DNA of 14,276 nucleotides from positions 1-14,276 of the forward strand of contig JABAAK010000061.1 of the NCBI GenBank assembly GCA_014238775.1. Reading direction: 5' to 3'. The notes beneath the pieces were generated by a model, which saw nothing but the letters and a program-made list of their open reading frames with translations, was not told the origin of the DNA and did not search any database. This document shows, in pieces, positions 1-6,508 of the stretch (positions are counted from its first letter, which is position 1; every line of letters begins with the position of its first letter). Made by a program: the position numbers and the translations under genes. This DNA comes from Candidatus Paceibacter sp. (lineage in GTDB: Bacteria > Patescibacteriota > Minisyncoccia > Phycocordibacterales > JABAAK01).

Positions 1-378
1 TATTCCTAACTCTTTAGCTATACCTGCAATAACAGGGGAGGCACCTGTTCCTGTGCCACCTCCCATGCCGCAAGTTATAAATAAAATATCCGAACCTTTT
101 ATTGCTTTTTCAATATCTTTTTTTGAAATAATTGCAGCTTCCTTACCAAGATTTTCGTTCATCCCTGTTCCAAGACCTCTGGTTATTTGGTTGCCCATGT
201 GCAGTTTGTATTTTGCTTTTGAACTTTTGATGTCTTGTGCGTCTGTGTTCGCCACTATAAATTCCACATTGCTAATGTTTTTTTTAATCATATGGTTTAT
301 GGCGTTTTTTCCAGAACCACCAACACCTATGACTCTTACTCTTGCAAATAGTTCTTGTTCGGCTGTTATCTTTTTCAT
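1..378 (-). CDS. ftsZ: Cell division protein FtsZ, N-terminal part (3' end outside window)
   Basis: FtsZ is the tubulin-like GTPase that polymerises into the Z ring at midcell. Only the first 126 codons are present; the frame is open to the left edge. Visible are the N-terminal Rossmann motif GVGGSGKNAINHM (residues 18-30), NTDAQD (44-49), TRGLGTG (66-72) and the tubulin signature GGGTGTGASP (106-115), which binds the GTP phosphates. The ATG at 378 is the only start that fits, since FtsZ proteins normally have a short tail before the GVGG motif. It lies 21 bases after the ftsA stop, so the two are surely co-transcribed. There is only a weak AAGA-like purine stretch before the ATG. The C-terminal FtsA-binding peptide cannot be seen. 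Identification is secure from the signature and the ftsA neighbour. Confidence 0.96.
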   Translation of the reverse strand, partial: MKKITAEQELFARVRVIGVGGSGKNAINHMIKKNISNVEFIVANTDAQDIKSSKAKYKLHMGNQITRGLGTGMNENLGKEAAIISKKDIEKAIKGSDILFITCGMGGGTGTGASPVIAGIAKELGI

Positions 379-399
379 TTTATCTTATAATAGCATATT

Positions 400-1569
400 T
401 TATAAGGCTATTTTGTTCCTGATGTTTTTGTTTATTTCTTTAATTTTTCTATATAATCTGGTTATATAGTTCTCGCTTGATATATTGTTTGCGATTTCAC
501 TCATAACACAAGAAACACCGCCACGCATAAGTCCCCAACCACAATCTACTTGCGATTTATCACCCTCCATTTTTGTTTTTGTTCTGTAAATTGGTAATTT
601 TAGTATTATTTTAAATATTTCTTGGATGTTTTGGTCACAAGAAACACCTCCACTAATGATTACACCTCCAGACATAGTTTTGTAAATTTCATCTGTTTTT
701 AAATAATCACGAATAACAATAGCAAATTTTTTTAATTCCACAGAGACTATTTTGTCTATCTCTCTATTTCTTTCTATTTGAGTTTCAGTTTTTTTCCTTT
801 CTTCTGCTTTTTGCAAACTAATACCAGTCACACGGGATACAGTTTCTTTTATATCATCACCTCCCATTTTGAAAGTTCTACCTTTTGTCAAAACACCCCT
901 TTGAAAAAAAGAGATTGTGGTTGTGGTTGCACCGATGTCTACCACGCATGTATTAGTCTTTTTTTGTTCTTCTGATAAAAAAAAACCCATTGAAACAAAA
1001 GATGGAATTATGTGACACAAATCTAATCCAGTAAGATGTATGGTGTCTTGTATACTTTTTATATAAGACTTTAGTGATAAAACAAAACTTATTTCTATTG
1101 CAACACTTTTTTTTGCGAATTGTTTTTCAACATCACCAAAAGGGAAATAAACACCATCTATATATTTAGCCACGATGTTGGTGTCAATTATCTTATAATT
1201 TGGATTTTTTGAAATCGTTGAGTTTGTTATTTTTTTGGTTAACCATTCTAAATCTTCTGCTTTTATCAATCTTCCTTTTTTGAAATTTAGCTCTTTCTTA
1301 ATAACCTTGGCAATGCTATATGAATCATTTGAAATTATATAAACAAAGTCTATTCCTGTGTTAGCTTTCCTTTCTAACTTATAAATCAGATTTAATATTG
1401 CTTTTGATACTTTCTTTTTATCTTTTATTAAAGCACCTTCTATCGAAGATGATTGTTCACATGCAAACACAAATCGTTCCATTTTGCCATCCAAAGAGAA
1501 AAAACTTAAAGACCCTTTTATTGTTTGCGATCCTAAATCTAAAATTGCAACATTTGATTTTTTTTTCAT
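400..1569 (-). CDS. ftsA: Cell division protein FtsA
   Basis: FtsA is the actin-like ATPase that tethers FtsZ filaments to the membrane and recruits the divisome. The 389-residue product is slightly shorter than the 420 of E. coli. It has the phosphate-1 motif (DLGSQTIKG, residues 11-19), the phosphate-2 motif (VVDIGATTTT, about residue 210), the MGGDDI segment that follows it in the family, and the adenosine motif (IISGGVS, about residue 305). The C-terminal segment ENYITRLYRKIKEINKNI looks like the amphipathic membrane-targeting helix. The frame can be extended five codons to a TTG at 1584. I prefer ATG at 1569 because it overlaps the ybeY stop as ATGA, a classic coupled arrangement. PilM is a related alternative, but ftsZ directly downstream argues for FtsA. 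Confidence 0.93.
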   Translation of the reverse strand: MKKKSNVAILDLGSQTIKGSLSFFSLDGKMERFVFACEQSSSIEGALIKDKKKVSKAILNLIYKLERKANTGIDFVYIISNDSYSIAKVIKKELNFKKGRLIKAEDLEWLTKKITNSTISKNPNYKIIDTNIVAKYIDGVYFPFGDVEKQFAKKSVAIEISFVLSLKSYIKSIQDTIHLTGLDLCHIIPSFVSMGFFLSEEQKKTNTCVVDIGATTTTISFFQRGVLTKGRTFKMGGDDIKETVSRVTGISLQKAEERKKTETQIERNREIDKIVSVELKKFAIVIRDYLKTDEIYKTMSGGVIISGGVSCDQNIQEIFKIILKLPIYRTKTKMEGDKSQVDCGWGLMRGGVSCVMSEIANNISSENYITRLYRKIKEINKNIRNKIAL

Positions 1570-1952
1570 AAACTGTTTATACAATTAAATTTTTTTGATA
1601 TTTTTTTTTCCATATTTTCCATTATAGACCCATGTTTGTACCCACGGAGGTGGAGAAGACTGTGTATTAAAAGAAATGTGGTAACTGCTTTTTTTGTGCA
1701 TTTTTTTGTCTTTGCTATTTTACCAATAAGATCAAGGTTTATAAAAATTTCACCCATATTTTTTGAGATAGGGAACGACAGCACATCTGTTGTTTTTTCC
1801 TTTCCTTTATATTTTTTGTTTAGTGTTTTAATAGTCTTGCTGTCTACAAGAACTATACTAATATTATAATTTTTGGGTAAAATATGATGACAAACTTTTT
1901 CAAACAAAACGGCTGGTTTTCTTGATTTACTTAAATTCGCAACTATTGGCAT
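1566..1952 (-). CDS. ybeY: Endoribonuclease YbeY (rRNA maturation factor)
   Basis: YbeY is a zinc-dependent single-strand endoribonuclease involved in 16S rRNA 3' maturation and ribosome quality control. The 128-residue protein shows the family core TTDVLSFP (54-61), GEIFIN (67-72) and the zinc motif HSLLHLRGYKH (97-107), with ligands H97, H101 and H107. The usual GxDH ending is GYKH here, so the aspartate before the third histidine is replaced by lysine; the histidines themselves are intact. It is shorter than the usual 150 or so residues. The start is fixed by AAGGGTAAGGA at 1966-1956, the best Shine-Dalgarno in the window, which straddles the rpsU stop. The stop overlaps the ftsA start. 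Confidence 0.93.
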   Translation of the reverse strand: MPIVANLSKSRKPAVLFEKVCHHILPKNYNISIVLVDSKTIKTLNKKYKGKEKTTDVLSFPISKNMGEIFINLDLIGKIAKTKKCTKKAVTTFLLIHSLLHLRGYKHGSIMENMEKKISKKFNCINSL

Positions 1953-1955
1953 TTT

Positions 1956-1966
1956 TCCTTACCCTT
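1956..1966 (-). promoter_or_regulatory. Shine-Dalgarno of ybeY overlapping the rpsU stop codon
   Basis: On the minus strand AAGGGTAAGGA lies 3 to 9 bases before the ybeY ATG, giving two overlapping purine-rich matches to the 16S anti-Shine-Dalgarno. It contains the TAA stop of rpsU. It is the only convincing ribosome binding site I see in the window and suggests that ybeY is translated efficiently right after rpsU. Confidence 0.7.
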
Positions 1967-2204
1967 TTTTCCTGAAATTCTTGTTTTGTATTTTACCAAG
2001 TCTAAATAATTTCTTAAACTCTTGTTCCTTTATCAATTTTCTAATTTTCTGTTTCTTAACGATATTTTTTGATTGAGATCTAGTAGCGTAAATCTCTTTT
2101 TTAAATTTTTGCACCACACCTGCCATTTGCATTTTTTTTGAAAAATTCCTAAACAAAGCAGGGGAACTCTCTTTTTCTTTTTTTTTGACTACTACACTAT
2201 ACAT
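1959..2204 (-). CDS. rpsU: Small ribosomal subunit protein bS21
   Basis: An 81-residue, very basic protein matching bS21: a VVVKKKEKES beta-strand start, then ALFRNFSKKMQMAGVV, which parallels the family pattern A-L-R-R-F-K-R-x-x-x-x-A-G-V, followed by a long lysine/arginine-rich helix (residues 34-81). bS21 sits on the 30S platform next to the 16S 3' end and influences initiation. It is slightly longer than E. coli bS21 (71). ATG at 2204 is 26 bases after the stop of the HisRS-like gene and has no clear Shine-Dalgarno. Its location just before ybeY, another 30S 3'-end factor, makes functional sense. The family assignment rests on pattern similarity, not on a database hit. Confidence 0.85.
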   Translation of the reverse strand: MYSVVVKKKEKESSPALFRNFSKKMQMAGVVQKFKKEIYATRSQSKNIVKKQKIRKLIKEQEFKKLFRLGKIQNKNFRKKG

Positions 2205-2230
2205 AACTTAAAGATTTTAACATTTATGTT

Positions 2231-3412
2231 TTATTTATGCAAGCGTGTAATTAGTTTTAAGTTTTGTGCAAGTTTATCTATTGGTATGTTTTTTATAATT
2301 TTGCTTTTCTTTATTTTTATCCTTATATTGTTTTCTAAAATTTCTTGCTGCCCAAGTACAAGAATATAAGGAAATTTTCTTCCTTCACTCTCAGCAAGTT
2401 GTTCTGATACGCTACTAAGATGAGCTTTGTGTGCAACGTGAATACCTTCTTTTTCTAATTTGGAAATAATTGATAAAATTTTCTTTTTTGCCGAAACTCC
2501 ACAATGGAAAAGAAAAATTTTTGGTTTCATCGGTCTGGTTTTTTTTACAACATATTTTCCCGAATGTTTTACATCAACTAAGAAATTTATGTTTACAACC
2601 TCAATAGACCGTTTGAAAAAAATATTTGATAATTTATCATATCTACCACCTCGAGCGATTGGTTTATTTGTTTTTGTATCTATTATTTCAAACAAAGTAC
2701 TCATTGTATGTCCTGTACTTTCAAACAACTCAGCCGAAAGGGTATATGGTATTTCATGATCATCCATGTATTCTATAGTTTCTTGAAGATGATCTTTGTT
2801 TTTTTCTGATAGGTATTTTATATATGATGGAATCATATACCTTATCTCCTCTAATTCATTATTTGTGTGTATAAATTTATGAGCCTCTTCTGGTGATTTT
2901 TTTAGTTTTTTAATACATTCTGATGTTGCATAATCTATATTTTTATATACTGATGCAGTTAAGTCTCTTAAATACTGGTCAGTTGATTGTTTGTCTGACA
3001 TAGAGCTGAATTTAACCAATAAATCCTTATGTCCAATCTCATTTAATATATTTACGGCACAAGATATAATTTTTGCCTCAGCAAAAGCATCATCAAGTCC
3101 AATAGAAGATAAACATATTTTTGCCGTCTTTAGTCCTGGTTTTCTTGTTATATATTTACGGCTATCTTTATCTATATTGCTGTGAAAAATAAATTTAACT
3201 TTTTTTTCTTTATGAAAATTAGATCTAATATAAGAATGTAATAGTTCACAAATAGTTTCTTTTGTCTCACCAAACATATCTGGAGATTTATATGTTTTTA
3301 TTATTTTTGTTTTTACTGGCATAAAATCAGAAGAATCAGAAAAACCATATCTTATTGCAACTTTCTTAGCAATCTCAAAATTGTTTTCTGATTCTGTTTT
3401 TTTATTGCTCAT
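2231..3412 (-). CDS. Histidyl-tRNA-synthetase-like protein with degenerate catalytic motifs
   Basis: A 393-residue protein with the architecture of class II HisRS. Residues 255-261 (GGRYDKL) match the diagnostic HisRS motif GGRYDGL, and 296-393 resemble the HisRS anticodon-binding domain (KPKIFLFHCG, IHVAHKA, YILVLGQQE). However, the HisA loop usually RGLDYYTxTVFE reads ESTGHTMSTLFE (231-242), so the catalytic arginine becomes glutamate and both tyrosines are lost. I find no motif 2 FRxE (the equivalent stretch looks like FIFHSNID, 74-81), no histidine-specific QFHQ, and no motif 3 ERL after residue 268. Family knowledge says these residues are required for aminoacylation, so I infer a non-synthetase paralog. 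HisZ, the HisRS-like subunit of HisG, normally lacks the anticodon domain that is present here, and no his genes are visible. The ATG at 3412 overlaps the lepB end by 11 bases. Confidence 0.75.
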   Translation of the reverse strand: MSNKKTESENNFEIAKKVAIRYGFSDSSDFMPVKTKIIKTYKSPDMFGETKETICELLHSYIRSNFHKEKKVKFIFHSNIDKDSRKYITRKPGLKTAKICLSSIGLDDAFAEAKIISCAVNILNEIGHKDLLVKFSSMSDKQSTDQYLRDLTASVYKNIDYATSECIKKLKKSPEEAHKFIHTNNELEEIRYMIPSYIKYLSEKNKDHLQETIEYMDDHEIPYTLSAELFESTGHTMSTLFEIIDTKTNKPIARGGRYDKLSNIFFKRSIEVVNINFLVDVKHSGKYVVKKTRPMKPKIFLFHCGVSAKKKILSIISKLEKEGIHVAHKAHLSSVSEQLAESEGRKFPYILVLGQQEILENNIRIKIKKSKIIKNIPIDKLAQNLKLITRLHK

Positions 3413-4031
3413 ATATAAATTTTCCAGGGTTAAAACTAACTTCTTTAAAAGGATAAAGTTTAAGTCTGACGTATCCTATAATATTTTTTTCATTCAAGTG
3501 TCCCCAATACCTTGAATCATAACTATTGTTTCTGTTATCTCCTAAAACAAAATATTCATTTTTTTCTAAATAAAGCTCTTTCTTTTTATAACTAATATTG
3601 CCTTTGTTTTGAATGTATTCTTCATTTAATTCCAAAATCTCTCCATTTGTTTTTTTTATTTCTATAGACAGTCCATCTAATGTGATTGTTTCGTATGGTA
3701 GGGCAACAATCCTTTTAATTAATTTTTTGTTAATTTTATTTGAGTTTATTCCGTCTGTATTAAAAACTATCACATCTCCTCTCTTTGGTTTTTTAAATTT
3801 ATATTTTAATAAATCTATGATTATATAGTCCCCACCAAGCACTAAATTTGGAGCAGAATTAAAAGATGGATACATAGAAGCGCCGTGTACTATAAATGGA
3901 CGGGCAACAAAAGACCAAACAAGAAGGGCTATTAAAACACCCAAACCAACACTTAAAAAGTACTGATATATAGTGTTTTTTGTATTATTCTGCGAGTCAG
4001 TGTCGCTGTTTTTAATTTCAGAGTTGTTCAT
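3402..4031 (-). CDS. lepB: Signal peptidase I
   Basis: The membrane serine protease that removes signal peptides from exported proteins. The 209 residues comprise one N-terminal transmembrane helix (about 24-43), then box B GASMYPS with nucleophile S52, box D KRIVALP with general base K106, and box E GDNRNNSYDSRYWG (164-177). The Ser-Lys dyad is intact. The cytoplasmic N-terminus is rich in Asn, Ser and Asp. ATG at 4031 is just downstream of an extended -10 element, leaving a leader of only a few bases. As the first gene of the minus-strand operon it precedes the HisRS-like gene. Plausible substrates in this window are the two pilin-like proteins with AxA-type signal peptides. Confidence 0.96.
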   Translation of the reverse strand: MNNSEIKNSDTDSQNNTKNTIYQYFLSVGLGVLIALLVWSFVARPFIVHGASMYPSFNSAPNLVLGGDYIIIDLLKYKFKKPKRGDVIVFNTDGINSNKINKKLIKRIVALPYETITLDGLSIEIKKTNGEILELNEEYIQNKGNISYKKKELYLEKNEYFVLGDNRNNSYDSRYWGHLNEKNIIGYVRLKLYPFKEVSFNPGKFIYEQ

Positions 4032-4043
4032 TTGTATGTATTT

Positions 4044-4073
4044 ATAATATCACAATGCCTCATATTGACACAA
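4044..4073 (-). promoter_or_regulatory. Promoter of the lepB-ftsZ operon
   Basis: On the minus strand TTGTGT (4073-4068) is followed after 18 bases by TATTAT (4049-4044), preceded by TGA (an extended -10 TGn). Transcription would start near 4037, about five bases before the lepB ATG. The 84-base gap to pth therefore carries back-to-back promoters. Confidence 0.55.
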
Positions 4074-4102
4074 GTAGTTATTTTGTTATCTGATTTTCAT
4101 CC

Positions 4103-4108
4103 TATAAT
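4103..4108 (+). promoter_or_regulatory. -10 element of pth; predicted leaderless transcript
   Basis: A perfect TATAAT ends eight bases before the pth ATG at 4116, so transcription should begin at or next to the A of the start codon. No good -35 is visible at 16-18 bases. This predicts a leaderless mRNA for pth. Confidence 0.55.
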
Positions 4109-4115
4109 TAGATTA

Positions 4116-4695
4116 ATGAAAGTTAAAATAATCGGACTCGGAAACACAAAAAAATATTCTGGAACAAAACATAATATCGGACGTGATTTTGTAATAAGAC
4201 TTGTAAAAGACAAAAAACTCTCTTTTATAAACATTAAAAAAAAATTTAATGGAAGCCAAAGAAGAGGAATCTAAAAAACATTTTAGTTATTATATAAGTG
4301 AAAGTTATATAAATTGTTCAGGAAGTTCCTTCAAGGAAGTTTTTAAAACAAAACCAGTTTTGATAGTGGTACATGATGAGCTTGATTTGCCGATAGGGAA
4401 ATATAAATTTTCTTTTGCTAAAAATGATGCTGGTCATAATGGTGTAAAATCAATAATAAAAAAAATACGAACAAAAGATTTTTATAGATTTAGAATAGGT
4501 GTAGGAAGTAAAGAAAAAATTAACGATAAAGCAAAATATGTTTTAAGTGAATTTAACAAAAACGCAAAAGATGATTTGGATAAAGTTTTTTTAAATTTTA
4601 AAAAAACACTCGAAGAGTTTGATGTCTCCTGTGCCACCGAACTAAAGCCAAAAAAATATTTTAATGAATTATTTGGTCTCTGGAGTAAGAATTAA
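4116..4695 (+). pseudogene. pth: Peptidyl-tRNA hydrolase, reading frame broken at an A9 run
   Basis: Pth frees tRNA from peptidyl-tRNA that drops off ribosomes. The first segment (ATG 4116, stop at 4274) has MKVKIIGLGN and TKHNIG with catalytic N10 and H19. The second segment, in the +1 frame (from about 4237 to the stop at 4695), carries VVHDELDLP, the catalytic aspartate being the D of HDEL, and AGHNGVKSI with the conserved asparagine. The D-to-N spacing of 21 equals that of E. coli D93-N114. The frames meet at nine adenines (4236-4244); removing one A joins them. An internal ATG at 4249 would give only a fragment lacking N10 and H19. A sequencing error, a recent mutation or slippage are all possible. 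The gene's 3' end overlaps rpsA by 27 bases, tail to tail. GLGNPG reads GLGNTK and the usual TYMN reads SYIN. Confidence 0.88.
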
Positions 4696-5763
4696 TTTTT
4701 GTTCTTTTGGAACAAAATTAAAGATTGTAAATGTATGTGTTTCACCTATCCCCATTTCTGCATACATATCTGCTTCGGTTTTAAAATTAGAAGAATGTAC
4801 GAGACCAGAAACCCCAGACTCTATTGAAGCAAAAGCCCCATGCTGATTGTGTTTTATGATTACTCCCTTAACCTTATCACCAACCTTATATTTTTTTGCT
4901 GCCTCTGCCCAAGGGTTTTTCTCTAAGGTTTTTATAGAAAAAGAGTATTTTTCGTCATCTTTATTTATCACTTTTATTTTCACATGATCCCCAATAGAGT
5001 AAAATTTTCTAGGGTCGTTAACTAACCCCCAACTTATCTCTGATATGTGAACCAAACCACAAGTTTTTTTATTTATCTGCACAAACAATCCAAATTCAAC
5101 TATTCCAGTAACCACACCACTTGCAGTGTCTCCAACATTATATTCAATATCATCATTCATATTTTTTGAGGATGATGACGCTGTTTCAGATGTATTTTCT
5201 GCAAAAATAAGTTTTTCGTTTTCTTGGTCTGCTGTTATTATCCGCACAGAAACAGAAACTCCTATTATTTTTTTAAGTTCGTTTAATATAGCAAATTTAT
5301 CTGAGTTTAAAACCTTAGGATAATGTTTCTTTGATAATTGTGAAGACGGAAGAAAACCACGAACACCGTTCCAGTTTATGATCAAACCACCTTTGTTAGC
5401 CTCTTTAGCTACAACAGTATATGTTTGCCCACTAGAAACTGCTTTTTCTGCTTCTTTCCAGACAGTTGCTGCGAGAGCCTCTTTTAATGAAAGGTCTAAG
5501 AAACCATCTGATTTTTCTGAAACTCCTATAACTTTTGCAGAAATTGTATCACCTGCTTTTACTTTTTTTAGTACATCCCTTACTACTAAGAATTCACTAC
5601 CATAAATTATTACAACATTACTGGGTGGAAGGTCGACATAAATAGTAGACCTGTCTACCGCGATTACGGATCCCTCTACTGTATCTCCAATTTTATAAAT
5701 TTCTTTCACTTCAATTTCCTTTTCCGAATCAGCAGTTGTTTTTTTTGTTGTTAGAACACCCAT
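4669..5763 (-). CDS. rpsA: Ribosomal protein bS1-like, four S1 domains
   Basis: S1 proteins bind mRNA through OB-fold S1 domains and help the 30S subunit load it. The 364 residues hold four repeats: about 23-93 (KIGDTVEGSVIAVDRSTIYVD), 110-188 (GGLIINWNGVRGFLPSSQLS, typical of S1 domain 2), 208-281 (GVVTGIVEFGLFVQINKK) and 292-361 (GVIIKHNQHGAFASIESG). E. coli S1 has six; four are common in compact or Gram-positive-like versions. Domains 2 and 3 are joined by a serine-rich linker (192-203). The N-terminal 20 residues are charged and replace the E. coli ribosome-docking segment. No Shine-Dalgarno precedes the ATG at 5763; the leader is AT-rich and about 55 bases long, where S1 autoregulation could act (inference). 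It is transcribed divergently from the MBL-like gene. Confidence 0.9.
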   Translation of the reverse strand: MGVLTTKKTTADSEKEIEVKEIYKIGDTVEGSVIAVDRSTIYVDLPPSNVVIIYGSEFLVVRDVLKKVKAGDTISAKVIGVSEKSDGFLDLSLKEALAATVWKEAEKAVSSGQTYTVVAKEANKGGLIINWNGVRGFLPSSQLSKKHYPKVLNSDKFAILNELKKIIGVSVSVRIITADQENEKLIFAENTSETASSSSKNMNDDIEYNVGDTASGVVTGIVEFGLFVQINKKTCGLVHISEISWGLVNDPRKFYSIGDHVKIKVINKDDEKYSFSIKTLEKNPWAEAAKKYKVGDKVKGVIIKHNQHGAFASIESGVSGLVHSSNFKTEADMYAEMGIGETHTFTIFNFVPKEQKLILTPETK

Positions 5764-5825
5764 TTTGTTAGTTAGTTAATAATTTTAATAATAATTCTCG
5801 TTCAATGATTTGAAAAGATATTCTA

Positions 5826-5854
5826 ATTATCTACTATAATTGATAAATCTGCAA
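5826..5854 (-). promoter_or_regulatory. Promoter of rpsA
   Basis: On the minus strand TTGCAG (5854-5849), a 17-base spacer and GATAAT (5831-5826) form a reasonable vegetative promoter, with a predicted start about 55 bases before the rpsA ATG. It lies back-to-back with the extended -10 of the next gene in the 119-base gap. Confidence 0.5.
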
Positions 5855-5865
5855 GTTTTTTTGTG

Positions 5866-5874
5866 TGCTATATT
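5866..5874 (+). promoter_or_regulatory. Extended -10 promoter of the MBL-like gene
   Basis: TGCTATATT is an extended -10 (TGn + TATATT) ending nine bases before the ATG at 5883, so the transcript should be leaderless or nearly so. It shares the core TGCTAT with the elements before gyrA and before the first pilin-like gene. Confidence 0.5.
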
Positions 5875-5882
5875 TATAAAGT

Positions 5883-6473
5883 ATGAAAATCAGTGTAATA
5901 AAAGAAAAAATATTAAAAATAGAGATAGACAAAATTATTGTTTTTTATAACTTTTCTACAAAATGTGAGAACATTTCTAAATGTGACATCTTAATAGATC
6001 CGTACACGTTTCGATATAAAAACACAGACGACAATATATTCTTGATTGATTCTCCTGGGGAATATGAGATTAAAGATTTGTTTATAAAAGGGAAAAACAT
6101 AACAGGTCAAAGTAAAAACGAAAATGATTCTCCTACAACATTTCTATTAAAATATGATCAAGTGAAATTACTTATATGTGACAAAATAAAAGACACAAAA
6201 ACAACTATGGAAAACTTAAAAAATTTTGCATCAGAAGTCGATGTCGTCGTAGTTATCATAGGAGAAAAGAATTTTCTTTCTCCATCCCAAGGACAAACTC
6301 TTTCAAGGGCTTTTTCTCCAAGCGTCATTATTCCTGTATCAATAGATAACAGCAAAAACCATTTAAAAGCTTTTGTCTCAGCAGCCGGAGGAAAAGAAGA
6401 AAATCAAAAGGTACTAAAACTTAAAAAGAAAAACTTAATACCAGGAGAATCTAAGGTAATCCTGTTACAATAA
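5883..6473 (+). CDS. Metallo-beta-lactamase-fold-like protein lacking metal ligands
   Basis: A 196-residue protein without signal peptide or membrane helix, so probably cytoplasmic. The stretch DSPGEYEIKDLFIKG (56-70) resembles the PGEYEIKGVxIxG segment of UlaG/Lactamase_B_3-type MBL proteins. The order of parts also fits: a DILIDP strand (35-40), the PGEYE segment, then VDVVVVIIG (119-127) and SVIIPVSID (147-155). The HxHxDH metal motif is absent, and the whole protein has one histidine (H160), so a di-zinc site is impossible. It is also short for the family (usually 210-250). I infer a non-catalytic or divergent member of unknown function; the fold assignment is moderate. It precedes gyrA by 35 bases, but gyrA has its own -10-like element. 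Confidence 0.6.
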   Translation: MKISVIKEKILKIEIDKIIVFYNFSTKCENISKCDILIDPYTFRYKNTDDNIFLIDSPGEYEIKDLFIKGKNITGQSKNENDSPTTFLLKYDQVKLLICDKIKDTKTTMENLKNFASEVDVVVVIIGEKNFLSPSQGQTLSRAFSPSVIIPVSIDNSKNHLKAFVSAAGGKEENQKVLKLKKKNLIPGESKVILLQ

Positions 6474-6488
6474 AAAATATTTATTTTT

Positions 6489-6497
6489 TGCTATGTT
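6489..6497 (+). promoter_or_regulatory. Extended -10 promoter of gyrA
   Basis: TGCTATGTT (TGn + TATGTT) ends 12 bases before the gyrA ATG at 6509. The predicted start leaves a leader of about four or five bases with no Shine-Dalgarno. The weaker -10 (G at position 4) lowers confidence. Confidence 0.4.
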
Positions 6498-6508
6498 AGA
6501 ATGAATAT

